DNA of 64,000 bases from Algoriphagus vanfongensis DSM 17529 (GCF_000429465.1 NZ_AUBX01000009.1:496001-560000), one strand, 5' to 3'; numbered from the stretch's first letter, positions 16,353 to 25,841 are shown. Notes: generated by a model from the letters alone, not told the origin. A program made the numbers and translations.

Positions 16353-17822
16353 ATGAAACTGAATCTTTCAACTCTTGGCCTTTTGGTCGGCCCTCTGGCA
16401 TTTTTTGGCATTTTATTTTTAGTAGACAGTCCTGAGCTCAATCCTCAGGCATTGGCCATGCTGGCGCTAGCTGTTTGGATGGCTATCTGGTGGATTACTG
16501 AAGCTTTGCCGATCGCAGCAACTGCGTTTTTACCATTGGTGCTAATGCCGACTATGGGGATTTTAGAAATTGGTTCTGTTTCTGCCAATTACATGCATCC
16601 CACGGTCATGCTTTATATGGGCGGATTTCTGATGGCCACAGCGATTGAGAAATGGAATTTGCATCGCAGAATCGCCCTATCGATCATCAACCTGATCGGA
16701 ACTGACTTAAGAACTATCGTTTTGGGCTTTATTTGTGCCACAGGATTCCTTTCCATGTGGATTTCCAATTCGGCCACATCTCTGATGATGCTACCGATTG
16801 GATTGGCTGTAGTCAGCCAATTTCAAAATCAATTTGGTGATCAACACAGCGTATTGTCAGACAATCTGGGAAAAAACATCATGCTAGGAATCGCCTATAG
16901 TGCTTCTATTGGCGGTTTGGCAACTCTGATCGGAACACCCACCAACACGATTTTGGCAGCTGTAGTTTCTGATTTATACGATTATCAGATCGGTTTTAAT
17001 GAATGGATGCTTTTTGGTTTTCCATTGTCCGTAGTGCTGATCGGTATATGTTGGTATTATCTAGTCAATTTCGCCAACCCTCTCCCCCGCAAGTTCAATC
17101 TAGAGAATGCAAAAAGTATCGTTTCGGATCGCCTAAAGGCTCTGGGATCTATGTCCTATGAAGAAAAAAACGTGCTGATTGTCTTCTCTTTGGTCTGTCT
17201 CGCCTGGATCTCCAGAAGCTTTTTCCTGTCAAAATATATCCCCGGAATAGATGATACGATCATTGTTTTGACCGGAGTGATTGTACTCTTTTTGCTTCCG
17301 GCATCTTCCGAGAAAAAAGGACGAATCTTGGACTGGAAAACTGCCGAACGCATCCCTTGGGGTATTTTGATCCTTTTCGGAGGAGGATTGGCACTGGCAC
17401 AAGGATTCAAAGAAACAGGTTTGGCTGAGTGGATTGGGCAGCGATTTACTTTAATAGAAGGTGTGGGATTTTTTGTCTTGCTTCTGGTAATCATCGCCTC
17501 AGTCAATTTCTTGACCGAAGTCACTTCCAATGTGGCGACAGCTTCCATGTTGTTGCCGATTTTAGCTTCTGTCGCTGTCAAGTTGGATTTACATCCGTTT
17601 GGATTGATGGTTGGAGCCACTTTGGCAGCAAGTTGTGCCTTTATGCTTCCTGTCGCCACACCTCCCAATGCCATTGTTTTTGGTTCAGGATTCTTACAGA
17701 TGAAAGACATGGTCCGGGCCGGTTTCTGGCTCAATGTGCTCTCAATCCTTCTGGTGCCCCTGATGGTTTACTTTCTCCTTCCGATTTTGTGGGGAATTGA
17801 TCTGGAGATGTATCCTTTTTGA
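16353..17822 (+). CDS. SLC13/DASS family sodium-coupled anion (dicarboxylate) transporter
   Basis: A 489-residue integral membrane protein with about eleven hydrophobic segments. It has the two DASS signature loops: SNSATSLMMLPI near residue 140 and SNVATASMLLPI near 395, followed by VATPPNAIVFGSG near 435. These SNT-type motifs bind sodium and substrate carboxylate in this family. Likely role: import of C4-dicarboxylates, citrate or sulfate across the inner membrane; the substrate cannot be fixed from sequence. It stands alone between a long upstream spacer and repeat-like DNA. Confidence 0.9.
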   Translation: MKLNLSTLGLLVGPLAFFGILFLVDSPELNPQALAMLALAVWMAIWWITEALPIAATAFLPLVLMPTMGILEIGSVSANYMHPTVMLYMGGFLMATAIEKWNLHRRIALSIINLIGTDLRTIVLGFICATGFLSMWISNSATSLMMLPIGLAVVSQFQNQFGDQHSVLSDNLGKNIMLGIAYSASIGGLATLIGTPTNTILAAVVSDLYDYQIGFNEWMLFGFPLSVVLIGICWYYLVNFANPLPRKFNLENAKSIVSDRLKALGSMSYEEKNVLIVFSLVCLAWISRSFFLSKYIPGIDDTIIVLTGVIVLFLLPASSEKKGRILDWKTAERIPWGILILFGGGLALAQGFKETGLAEWIGQRFTLIEGVGFFVLLLVIIASVNFLTEVTSNVATASMLLPILASVAVKLDLHPFGLMVGATLAASCAFMLPVATPPNAIVFGSGFLQMKDMVRAGFWLNVLSILLVPLMVYFLLPILWGIDLEMYPF

Positions 17823-18221
17823 TGAATTGGAAAATTTGGTTGAAGTCTCAGGACGTGGACCAATTACAGAAGCCATTACCTCAATTTGGGAAAAATCTTT
17901 CGCCCTTCCAGGGCTTTTCAATACGACAAACTAATTTTCTAAAGCATTTCAGCCCTTTGGGCCTGAGACTTTAATCAGCCTTTATAATCTCAAGTTTGGA
18001 GAAATGCGCTAATCTAAATTCTCCGAAATAAATCTGTGTTGATCTGCGAAAATCTGCGGGAAATCGAAAACCTATTAAACCTAAACATTTACTACTAACA
18101 AAACCCACTATTGGCTAAGATCTAATTACTATGGTCTATGGACTAAATAATTCCATCCCAGCAATCCCCCATTTCATCCCAAGTAATTGAGGAAAAATAC
18201 AAGCCGCTGTATTCTTGCTAC
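17823..18221. other. Repeat-like non-coding DNA
   Basis: About 400 bases without a convincing gene. The first 150 bases contain a unit bounded by a 10-base inverted repeat (see 17843-17971). Bases 18031-18064 resemble a short low-complexity sequence (TCTGTGTTGATCTGCG, then AATCTGCGGG) that I associate with dispersed repeats in this phylum. The last part is AT-rich promoter-like DNA before a small membrane protein. Confidence 0.55.
17843..17971. repeat. Small inverted-repeat-bounded element (MITE-like)
   Basis: AAGTCTCAGG at 17843-17852 is matched by its exact reverse complement CCTGAGACTT at 17962-17971. Inside are two small hairpins, GCCCT-tcc-AGGGC near 17902-17914 and GCCC-ttt-GGGC near 17952-17962. 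It has no coding capacity. The design suggests a dispersed non-autonomous repeat; copy number elsewhere cannot be seen from one window. Confidence 0.5.
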
Positions 18222-18338
18222 ATGAAAACAAAAAGCAGCGAAACACCTAACCATCTGAAAGAATCCAACCGTGGATACTTATTTTTGATGATTCTGGCGC
18301 TGTTGTATCAATTATTCACGCTAGTTTCTTTCAACTAA
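18222..18338 (+). CDS. Small single-pass membrane protein (38 aa) upstream of a sensor kinase
   Basis: ATG at 18222 to TAA at 18336-18338 encodes 38 residues: a polar basic N-terminus (MKTKSSETPNHLKESNRG) and one hydrophobic segment (YLFLMILALLYQLFTLV). It ends 4 bases before the ATG of the LytS-type kinase, so translation could be coupled. No similarity is recognised. It may be an accessory subunit, a leader peptide or a chance frame; the clean membrane-segment design and the spacing favour a real gene. Confidence 0.5.
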   Translation: MKTKSSETPNHLKESNRGYLFLMILALLYQLFTLVSFN

Positions 18339-18342
18339 TCCC

Positions 18343-19761
18343 ATGAAAAACAAAAGTCTAGATTTCCGGCAAATTGAATGGTGGATGATGACCATCACCT
18401 TTGTCTGCATCATCCTCTTCAACCTGATTTCTCAAAGCAATTATTTAAGATGGACAGGGCCCAGTGGATTCAAGTCCATGGCGAATGTGTTCATACCAAG
18501 TGTGATTTTTGCAGGATTCTACATCATTCACATGAAGCTGGTCCCAGCTTATTTCAAAAATCAAAACGTCTGGGCATTAGTCGGTTATTCTCTACTGACA
18601 CTATTGGGTAGTTTTGGACTTTCCGCTCTGATTTCTGTTGCATTTGGTATCACCGCCGGCAACTTGTTTTTCCTATTCATCGGCATCATAGTCCTCTATA
18701 TCAGTTATCACCTTGCGTGCTTTGTCATCCGCGAGATGCTCACTCCTCCCCGATTGCAGGATTTTCTATTCTACAATCAGTTGCGCCTTCTTTTAGCTTA
18801 TGTCTTTCTGATTTTATTCTTGGTTTTGGCACAGCGAACGATTACCAATGAAGTCGCTCTGGTATTTTTCATCCTGATAGTACCCTCCATTTTGATTGTG
18901 ATTGGTTTCAATTATTTCCTGATTTTCCGAAATCGACAAAAAGGAAAAACCAAAAAGGCGAATTGGTATTTGGCCTTATTGATGGGGATAATTTTGATGA
19001 TTTTCTTCGTCATCGCTGCCGAAAACAATGAAGAATTCATCTTCTTGATCGGAATGATGATCGCAGCCGTTGCAGGTCTGATTGTGATTCCGATGAGCAA
19101 TATGATTTTTAAGAAATATGAATCATTCACCGGCACGATCACCAATCTCACCACTCAGGTCAATCAAGGAAATGCAAGTATGGATTTCTTGCGCTCACAG
19201 ATCAATCCCCACTTTCTCTTCAATGCGCTAAATACACTCTATGCGAGTTCTTTGATGGAAAATGCAGAGAAGACCTCAGATGGCATTCAGAAACTGGGAG
19301 ACATGATGCGCTTTATGCTTCATGAAAATCAGATGTCCAAAATCCCTGTGAGCCGCGAAATCACCTATTTGAGAAATTACCTCGACCTGCAGATGCTGCG
19401 ATTTGGGGCGCAAAAAAATCTGGAAGTCGATATCCAAATCAATGAAAACCAATGCTCCGGTGAAATCGCTCCCATGCTGATCATTCCTTTTGTGGAAAAT
19501 GCTTTCAAACACGGGATCAGTTCCAAAGAAAAATCATGGATCAAAATCAATCTGAGATGCATCGCCGGCTCGCTCCATCTAGACGTGGTCAATAGCGTAC
19601 ACGCCGACAAATCCAAATCTGAAAAAGACCGGGAAGAATCCGGTATAGGTCTGGATAATGTGAAAAAACGTCTCGAATTGACATATGCAGACAAGCACGA
19701 GCTCAGCATCGTTTCCAATGACACTGATTTCTTCGTACATTTTTCCATCCAACTTCGCTAA
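18343..19761 (+). CDS. LytS-type sensor histidine kinase (His_kinase family)
   Basis: A 472-residue kinase with about seven or eight hydrophobic segments in the first 250 residues and a short coiled linker. The core motifs are INPHFLFNALNTLYA (phosphoacceptor His), PFVENAFKHG (N-box) and SGIGLDNVKKRL (G-box). Gene order and a 3-base gap to the LytTR regulator show a two-component pair. It has more membrane segments than the kinase at 2168-3286 and so probably senses a different cue, perhaps within the membrane. Confidence 0.93.
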   Translation: MKNKSLDFRQIEWWMMTITFVCIILFNLISQSNYLRWTGPSGFKSMANVFIPSVIFAGFYIIHMKLVPAYFKNQNVWALVGYSLLTLLGSFGLSALISVAFGITAGNLFFLFIGIIVLYISYHLACFVIREMLTPPRLQDFLFYNQLRLLLAYVFLILFLVLAQRTITNEVALVFFILIVPSILIVIGFNYFLIFRNRQKGKTKKANWYLALLMGIILMIFFVIAAENNEEFIFLIGMMIAAVAGLIVIPMSNMIFKKYESFTGTITNLTTQVNQGNASMDFLRSQINPHFLFNALNTLYASSLMENAEKTSDGIQKLGDMMRFMLHENQMSKIPVSREITYLRNYLDLQMLRFGAQKNLEVDIQINENQCSGEIAPMLIIPFVENAFKHGISSKEKSWIKINLRCIAGSLHLDVVNSVHADKSKSEKDREESGIGLDNVKKRLELTYADKHELSIVSNDTDFFVHFSIQLR

Positions 19762-19764
19762 TCT

Positions 19765-20445
19765 ATGCTCACGGCAATTGCCATTGATGATGAATCTTAC
19801 GCTTTGGAGGTGATCAAATCTCACGCCTCCAAAGTTCCCTTTCTCGAAATCCAACATTACTTCACCAATGCCATTGAGGCTCTGGAGTATCTGAAATCTC
19901 ATCCGGTTCACCTGGTATTTTTGGATATCAATATGCCGGATATCTCCGGGATAGATCTGGCAGAGCTCCTTCCCAAGGATATCCAGGTGATATTCACCAC
20001 TGCTTATGAGGATTTTGCTGTCAAAGGTTTTGAATTGGACGCCTTGGATTACCTGCTGAAGCCTTTTGCTTTTTCCAGATTTCTCAAATCCTGCCAAAAA
20101 GCTGAAGAATGGTTTTCGTTACAGCCGGATCATCAGAAAACTTTTCTTTTTGTCAAAACTGTAGATGGTACTTTCAAAGTACTGTTTGACGAATTGCTCT
20201 ACTGCGAGTCTCAGGGAAATTATGTCAACTTTCAGCTTCAGGATCAAAAAATCGTGAGCAGGATGACACTTTCCCAATTAGAGCAGGAACTCCCCTCCTA
20301 TTTTATCCGAACGCATCGTTCCTTTCTCGCCAATCCCAAACTCGTCAATCGCATGGAGCGTCATCAGCTTCACCTCAAAGGACATACAGTACCGATCAGT
20401 TCGACCTATCTGGAAGCCATTCAGGAAGCCTTCAAAAACTCCTAG
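19765..20445 (+). CDS. LytTR-family response regulator
   Basis: A 226-residue regulator with a receiver domain (acidic pair D8/D9, phosphoacceptor D54 in LDINMP, K99 in LLKPF) and a C-terminal LytTR DNA-binding domain (FIRTHRSFLANP motif). It is co-transcribed with the kinase gene 3 bases upstream. Its 3' end overlaps the 3' end of the convergent AraC-type gene by 4 bases, so no terminator separates them. Confidence 0.93.
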   Translation: MLTAIAIDDESYALEVIKSHASKVPFLEIQHYFTNAIEALEYLKSHPVHLVFLDINMPDISGIDLAELLPKDIQVIFTTAYEDFAVKGFELDALDYLLKPFAFSRFLKSCQKAEEWFSLQPDHQKTFLFVKTVDGTFKVLFDELLYCESQGNYVNFQLQDQKIVSRMTLSQLEQELPSYFIRTHRSFLANPKLVNRMERHQLHLKGHTVPISSTYLEAIQEAFKNS

Positions 20446-21317
20446 TCAAATCTGGAAAAGAACTCTCTTCTATATTCCATGGGAGTTTTGCCGGCCTTTT
20501 CCTTGAATTGCTTGTTGAAATTGGAAAGAGTGAAAAAGCCACACTCATAGCAGATCTGACTGATGTTCAATTGCTCTTCCTGCAGCAATTTATAAGCATG
20601 ATTGATCCGTACTTGGCTCAAAAAGTCTGAAAAGGACTGATTTGCCCTGCTTTTGAAATAGCGACTAAAGGCACTTTCAGACAGGTTGCAGATATCAGCT
20701 ACCTCTTTCAAAGAGATTTTTTCCATGAAATGATGCATCACAAAATCATAGACTAGCCCCATTCTGTCTTTTTCAGATTCCTTGTGAGTATTGATATAGG
20801 CAGCATCTGTGATGAACTTGATTTCAGAGGATTCTGCGATCTGCTGTAGGATTTCCAAAAAGAGAATAATGCTCTGAATCCCTTCTTCCCGGAGCAGTTT
20901 TTTCATCATTTGAGTGATTTTATGATTGGTTTTGCCCATGACTTCGATCCCGCGAGACGCCTTATGTAGCATGGATGAGATGAGGGAGAATTCTTCCAGT
21001 TTGAAAACCGAATCATTCAGAAAGCGCTCCGGAAAATAAATCACGATCCCATGCGTCTCCAGATCTTGCTCCGGGTCAAAATACACATTATCATTCCTCC
21101 ATAAATGTGGCAAATTAGGTCCGGTCAAAACCATGTCTCCCTCCTGAAAAGACTGCATGTGATCCCCGATAAACCGGGTTCCTTTTCCTTTCAAAGCCAC
21201 GAAAAGTTGAAACTCAGAGTGGAAATGCCAGTTAACATCAAAATAAGGAGCTATTAACTCTCTGATTACAAAAGCTTTATTATCTGGAATCCTGGATTTC
21301 TGAACGGGTCTCATCAC
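20442..21317 (-). CDS. AraC-family transcriptional regulator with N-terminal cupin
   Basis: A 291-residue regulator. The N-terminal sugar-binding-type cupin (HWHFHSEFQLFVALKGKG and FQEGDMVLTGPNLPHLW motifs, about 30-100) is followed by a helical linker and a C-terminal AraC DNA-binding domain of two helix-turn-helix units (LKEVADICNLSESAFSRYFK, then ISQICYECGFFTLSNFNKQFK). It is divergent from the ThuA/dehydrogenase/isomerase/oxidoreductase operon across a 133-base spacer. The usual reading is that it controls that operon in response to a sugar. Confidence 0.92.
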   Translation of the reverse strand: MMRPVQKSRIPDNKAFVIRELIAPYFDVNWHFHSEFQLFVALKGKGTRFIGDHMQSFQEGDMVLTGPNLPHLWRNDNVYFDPEQDLETHGIVIYFPERFLNDSVFKLEEFSLISSMLHKASRGIEVMGKTNHKITQMMKKLLREEGIQSIILFLEILQQIAESSEIKFITDAAYINTHKESEKDRMGLVYDFVMHHFMEKISLKEVADICNLSESAFSRYFKSRANQSFSDFLSQVRINHAYKLLQEEQLNISQICYECGFFTLSNFNKQFKEKAGKTPMEYRREFFSRFD

Positions 21318-21450
21318 TGATTTTTGCTAAAATTCACTAACAAAATAAAAATAATTATCATAAAACAGTCAGAATTGGGGGGTATACAGTTGGATTTCCG
21401 TCGAGTTTTTCGAGAATATTATCGATCGAAAAAAATCATAAACCCAAAGC
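21318..21450. promoter_or_regulatory. Divergent control region between the AraC regulator and the sugar-oxidation operon
   Basis: A 133-base AT-rich spacer between two divergent starts. It contains an inverted TCGA-rich stretch (GTCGAGTTTTTCGAG near 21400-21414 and ATCGATCGA near 21422) that could be a binding site. The role is inferred from gene arrangement only. Confidence 0.4.
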
Positions 21451-24400
21451 ATGAGTAAATACAACCCACGGGGAAAAAGCTGGCTGCTGGTCATGGCTCT
21501 CTTTACTTTCCTGATTGCATGTAAAAAAGAACAAAGTTTTCTTTCAATGACCGACCCACGAAGAGTGGAAATTTTGGTTTTGGGCCACGAAAGTGAGCAT
21601 CATCATTCGGAAAAATTGATGATGTATCTCGAAACTCCTCTCTTTCAGCGAGGTATCAACCTCACCTACACCACAGATCCCGCCGATCTCAATTCCACCA
21701 CCCTCAACAACTACGACGGGCTCATGATCTACGCCAATCACGAGCAGATCAGCCCGGAGCAGGAAAGTGCACTCAAAGAGTATGTGCAAAGCGGCAAGGC
21801 GCTGATTCCTATTCATAGTGCTTCTTTCTGCTTCCAAAACTCAGACTGGTACATCTCAGCTGTTGGAGGACAATTTAGCACGCATGGCGTGGGAGATTTC
21901 ACTGTGGATATCGTAGATAGTGAGCATCCAGCCATGCAAGGCATCGAGGAATTTGAGACTTGGGATGAGACCTATGTCCATGCCAAAGTCAATCCGGACA
22001 TGCATGTGCTTATGGAGCGTGTAGAAGGCGATCACCGGGAACCTTACACCTGGACAAGAGAGGAAGGCAAAGGCCGAGTATTCTATACCGCCTATGGCCA
22101 CAATGAGAAAACGTGGGAAAAGGAAGAGTTTCAGCAGCTTGTAGCGAATGGTATTCTATGGGCAGTAGGCGACAAAGTAAATGAGCTATTGACCGCTTAC
22201 AACATCCCTACTCCTACCTTTGAAGAAGCTGAGATTCCTAACTACGAAAAAAGAGATCCAGCACCACGTTTCCAGCATCCGCTTTCCCCAGAAGAGAGCA
22301 TGAAATTGGTTCAGGTCCCTGTTGAATTTGAATTGGAGCTATTTGCTTCTGAGCCTATGATTATCAACCCAATCGCGATGACTTGGGATGAAAGAGGAAG
22401 ATTGTTTGTGATCGAAACCACTGATTATCCAAATGAAATCAGAAAAGAAGGTGGCGATGACAAAATCAAAATTTTGGAAGATACTGATGGAGATGGCAAA
22501 GCCGATAAGGTAACCATTTTCGCAGAAGGACTAAATATCCCTACCTCCATCACAGCAGTGAATGGCGGTATGCTGATCTCCATGGCTCCAGACTTCGTCT
22601 TTTTGAAAGATACTGATGGAGATGACAAAGCGGACGTCAAAGAAGTAGTGATGACTGGCTGGGGCAAATCAGATACTCACGCAGGTCCATCTAACTTGAA
22701 ATATGGTTTTGACAATAAAGTTTGGGGTGTTTTAGGTTATTCTGGCTTCAATGGAGAAGTCAGCGGACAAAGGCATTCATTTGGTCAGGGTGTTTATAGA
22801 TTTGATCCATCTGGCGAAAACCTGGAATATCTTGGCAATACTTCCAACAATACTTGGGGATTGGGTTTCACGGAAGATTTCGAAACCTTCATCTCTACTG
22901 CCAATGGCCAGCACTCCGTGTATTACTCTATGGCAAACAAGTACATCAAAAGACCGATTTATCAAGGTTCTGCCAATACAGTTCATGGGATCGACTCACA
23001 CTATGACATGCCTCATTTGACTCCTTTCTTGAGACAGGTGGACTGGCATGGATCTTATACAGCTGCTGCAGGACATAATTTCTACACAGCAAGAAGTTTC
23101 CCAGAATCTTACTGGAACAAAATAGCTTTCGTAGCCGAGCCAACGGGACGTGTCCTTCACAATGCTCAAATCAACCCGAATGGCTCTGGGTTTACAGAGA
23201 AAAACAAATTCAATATTCTGGCGAGTTCAGACGAATGGTTCTCCCCTGTTCATGCAGAAGTAGGTCCTGATGGAGCCCTTTGGGTAGCTGATTGGTACAA
23301 CTTTATCATCCAGCACAACCCAACTCCTAGAGGCTGGGAAAATGGTGAAGGAAATGCCTACATCAACCCGATGCGTGACCGTCAGCATGGTAGAATCTAT
23401 CGAGTAGTTTACAAAGGTGGTACAGCTTCCAAAACGTTCGACTTGAAAGATGCCTCCAACTCTGAGTTGATTGAAGCTCTGAAAAGCGAAAACATGTTCT
23501 GGAGATTGACTGCTCAGCGATTGATCGTAGAGAACAAAAACACCGAGGTACTTTCTGACCTTTACAAAATCATCTCTGACCAATCCACCGACAAAATCGG
23601 TATCAATGGCGCAGCGATCAATGCACTTTGGGCACTTTATGGCTTAGGACAACTGGATGGCAGCAATAGAGAAGCTGCGATGATAGCTGAAAAAGCATTG
23701 AAGCACCCTTCTCCAGGTGTGAGAAAGAATGCTTTGCGAGTTCTTCCGGCCACTCAGGAAAGCTTAACCGCCATTTTGGGTTCAGGTATTTTGGAAGACG
23801 AAGATTTGCATACCAGAAAATATGCCTTCTTGACTCTTTCGGAGATGCCATTCTCTGAAGAAGCTTCCAAGCAATTGGTGAAAGCTGCTGGAAATGCTCA
23901 AAACGGAGATGATCCCTATTTACCACAAGCCGTATTTGCAGCTGTTTTGGCGCATCCTACAGAGTTTGCGGACTTGGATCCTGCTTTGGACAAAGAAGAA
24001 GATCTGACCTTGACTGAGAAGATCGCGAGAGGTTTGGTGAGTGAGCAATATCCTCTGGATCAGCGCAATTCTATTCTATTCCCACCAGATGCGAGAGGCA
24101 AAGAGATCTCTATCCGAATGATGATCTCCAAGGCAAATGATCCTCTGGAAGGTGTTTTGGTAGCACAAGGAAACAATACGAATGGATACAGCTTGTATGT
24201 GATGGATGAGAGATTGTATTTCGCAGTGGCACAAAATGAAAAGCAAGCGATTATCAACTCCAAAAAAGGACTTCCTGAAGAGCAGTTTACCATCGATGCT
24301 ACTTTGGTAGAAGATGGAAGCATGACGCTCAAGATAAATGGGGAAGAAGTTGCCACTGGAAAAACGGCAGGACTATTCACCGAAGAATTGACTCCAAGCA

Positions 24401-24939
24401 GAGTGCGAGCCGGTACCAATGACAGCCGCTATGTAGTCGGAAAATATGAAGGTACTTGGTGGTTCAATGGTCGCTTGAGCAACAAATCCACTCTAGGCTT
24501 GAAGAAGCCTGGAACCGTCCTAGCTTCTGATTCCAACGGAAGCAGTAGCACTACCGCCAACGGCACTTCCCTAGTTAAATTGGCGGTGATTCCTCATGAG
24601 ATGAAGTTCAATAAATCCACCTTTACCGTCAAAGCGGGTTCTCAAGTAACCATAGATGTGGAAAACCCAGACTTCATGCAGCACAACTTGGTCATCGGAC
24701 AAAAGGGATCTATGGAAATCATCGGAAAAGCTGCCGATGAATTGGCAAGAGACCCTAAAGGAGCCGAGCAAAACTATGTTCCAAATATTCCTGAAGTGAT
24801 AGCAGCTACACCGCTGGTCGATCCGGAAGGAAGAGAATCTATTGTGTTTACCGCACCTACAGAGCCTGGCGAATACCCATTTGTCTGCACAGTGCCGGGA
24901 CACTGGAGAATTATGTTTGGAACTATGATCGTAGAGTAA
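21451..24939 (+). CDS. ThuA - PVC-type dehydrogenase - LamG-like - azurin-like copper fusion lipoprotein
   Basis: A 1162-residue lipoprotein (signal ending FLIAC). Domains in order: ThuA/glutamine-amidotransferase-like fold (about 42-250, SGKALIPIHSASFCFQ); PVC-type dehydrogenase beta-propeller (about 280-655, FELELFASEPMIINPIAM, two DTDGDGKAD / DTDGDDKAD loops, VGPDGALWVADWYNF); HEAT-type helices (about 670-850); a LamG-like beta domain (about 880-1030); and a C-terminal cupredoxin (about 1040-1162). The last has the azurin ligand set H in MQHNLVIG, then CTVPGHWRIM (Cys, His at +5, Met at +9). There is no CxxCH. It is likely a periplasmic sugar oxidase or dehydrogenase passing electrons to its own type-1 copper. 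First gene of a three-gene operon. Confidence 0.87.
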   Translation: MSKYNPRGKSWLLVMALFTFLIACKKEQSFLSMTDPRRVEILVLGHESEHHHSEKLMMYLETPLFQRGINLTYTTDPADLNSTTLNNYDGLMIYANHEQISPEQESALKEYVQSGKALIPIHSASFCFQNSDWYISAVGGQFSTHGVGDFTVDIVDSEHPAMQGIEEFETWDETYVHAKVNPDMHVLMERVEGDHREPYTWTREEGKGRVFYTAYGHNEKTWEKEEFQQLVANGILWAVGDKVNELLTAYNIPTPTFEEAEIPNYEKRDPAPRFQHPLSPEESMKLVQVPVEFELELFASEPMIINPIAMTWDERGRLFVIETTDYPNEIRKEGGDDKIKILEDTDGDGKADKVTIFAEGLNIPTSITAVNGGMLISMAPDFVFLKDTDGDDKADVKEVVMTGWGKSDTHAGPSNLKYGFDNKVWGVLGYSGFNGEVSGQRHSFGQGVYRFDPSGENLEYLGNTSNNTWGLGFTEDFETFISTANGQHSVYYSMANKYIKRPIYQGSANTVHGIDSHYDMPHLTPFLRQVDWHGSYTAAAGHNFYTARSFPESYWNKIAFVAEPTGRVLHNAQINPNGSGFTEKNKFNILASSDEWFSPVHAEVGPDGALWVADWYNFIIQHNPTPRGWENGEGNAYINPMRDRQHGRIYRVVYKGGTASKTFDLKDASNSELIEALKSENMFWRLTAQRLIVENKNTEVLSDLYKIISDQSTDKIGINGAAINALWALYGLGQLDGSNREAAMIAEKALKHPSPGVRKNALRVLPATQESLTAILGSGILEDEDLHTRKYAFLTLSEMPFSEEASKQLVKAAGNAQNGDDPYLPQAVFAAVLAHPTEFADLDPALDKEEDLTLTEKIARGLVSEQYPLDQRNSILFPPDARGKEISIRMMISKANDPLEGVLVAQGNNTNGYSLYVMDERLYFAVAQNEKQAIINSKKGLPEEQFTIDATLVEDGSMTLKINGEEVATGKTAGLFTEELTPSRVRAGTNDSRYVVGKYEGTWWFNGRLSNKSTLGLKKPGTVLASDSNGSSSTTANGTSLVKLAVIPHEMKFNKSTFTVKAGSQVTIDVENPDFMQHNLVIGQKGSMEIIGKAADELARDPKGAEQNYVPNIPEVIAATPLVDPEGRESIVFTAPTEPGEYPFVCTVPGHWRIMFGTMIVE

Positions 24940-24940
24940 G

Positions 24941-25801
24941 ATGGCATTAAACATAACATTTGGAGTGAGTACTTGGCTATGGACTTCTCCTTTCAGCTCA
25001 GAAACCATAGCTCTATTTCCAAAAATCAAAGAATATGGATACGATGCTGTGGAAATCCCGGTGGAAGATCCGGCATTGATAGATATACCTGTTGTAGCAG
25101 ATGCTTTGGCAAGTAATGGGCTCAAGCCCATTATTTGCGGGGCATTTGGCCCGACCCGTGATTTGACTCACGAGGATCCCAAGTTTCATCAAACCTGTTT
25201 CGATTATTTGGATCGATGCTTCGATATAGCGGCCCAGTTGGGTGCTGGTTTCGTAGCTGGTCCCATGTATTCGGCTGTCGGAAAAGCTAGACTGGTTTCT
25301 CCTGAGCAAAAGAAAACTGAATGGAATTTGGCCGTCACCAACTTGAGAAAAGTCTGTGAAAGAGCTCGGGTTCAAGGATTGGAAATTGCGATTGAGACTT
25401 TGAATCGATTTGAGACAGACCTAATCAATACAGCTGCAGAGCTGAAGCAATTGATCACAGATATCAATGAACCTGAAGCCAAAGCATTATTGGACGGGTT
25501 TCATATGAATATCGAAGAGCCCAGCATCGAGGAAGCCATCAAAACTGTGGGAGATAAATTGGTCCATGTTCAGGTCTCTGAGAATTACAGGGGAACTCCT
25601 GGTACAGGTCAGACCAACTGGGCAGCTTGGAAAAGAGGTTTAGAAGCTGTCAACTACAAAGGAACGATCTCCATCGAAAGCTTTACTCCAGAGGTAAAAG
25701 AGCTCGCAGGTGCAGTATGTATCTGGAAACCATTGGTGCCGAGCCAAGATAGTTTTGCCAAGGATGGCTACACTTTCCTGAATTCCTGGGCCGCAGAATA
25801 G
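24941..25801 (+). CDS. Sugar isomerase/epimerase, D-tagatose/D-psicose 3-epimerase-like TIM barrel
   Basis: A 286-residue AP-endonuclease-2-type TIM barrel without a signal peptide. Metal-ligand candidates are E152 (IAIETLNRFE), D185 with H188 (LLDGFHMN), H209 (VHVQVSE) and E246 (SIESF). Three of these numbers coincide with the Glu152/Asp185/Glu246 ligands known for D-tagatose 3-epimerase, supporting a ketose 3-epimerase or keto-sugar isomerase role. It starts 1 base after the stop of the ThuA/dehydrogenase gene, so the two are tightly coupled. Exact substrate unknown. Confidence 0.88.
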   Translation: MALNITFGVSTWLWTSPFSSETIALFPKIKEYGYDAVEIPVEDPALIDIPVVADALASNGLKPIICGAFGPTRDLTHEDPKFHQTCFDYLDRCFDIAAQLGAGFVAGPMYSAVGKARLVSPEQKKTEWNLAVTNLRKVCERARVQGLEIAIETLNRFETDLINTAAELKQLITDINEPEAKALLDGFHMNIEEPSIEEAIKTVGDKLVHVQVSENYRGTPGTGQTNWAAWKRGLEAVNYKGTISIESFTPEVKELAGAVCIWKPLVPSQDSFAKDGYTFLNSWAAE

Positions 25802-25841
25802 ATCCAATAAACCAATCAATAACCCTTTTTTAAAATAGATT

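Noticed and set aside
17156..17734. 192-codon open frame on the minus strand
   Set aside because: It lies wholly inside the SLC13-type transporter gene, whose motifs and membrane segments are unmistakable; the reverse frame has no recognisable features.
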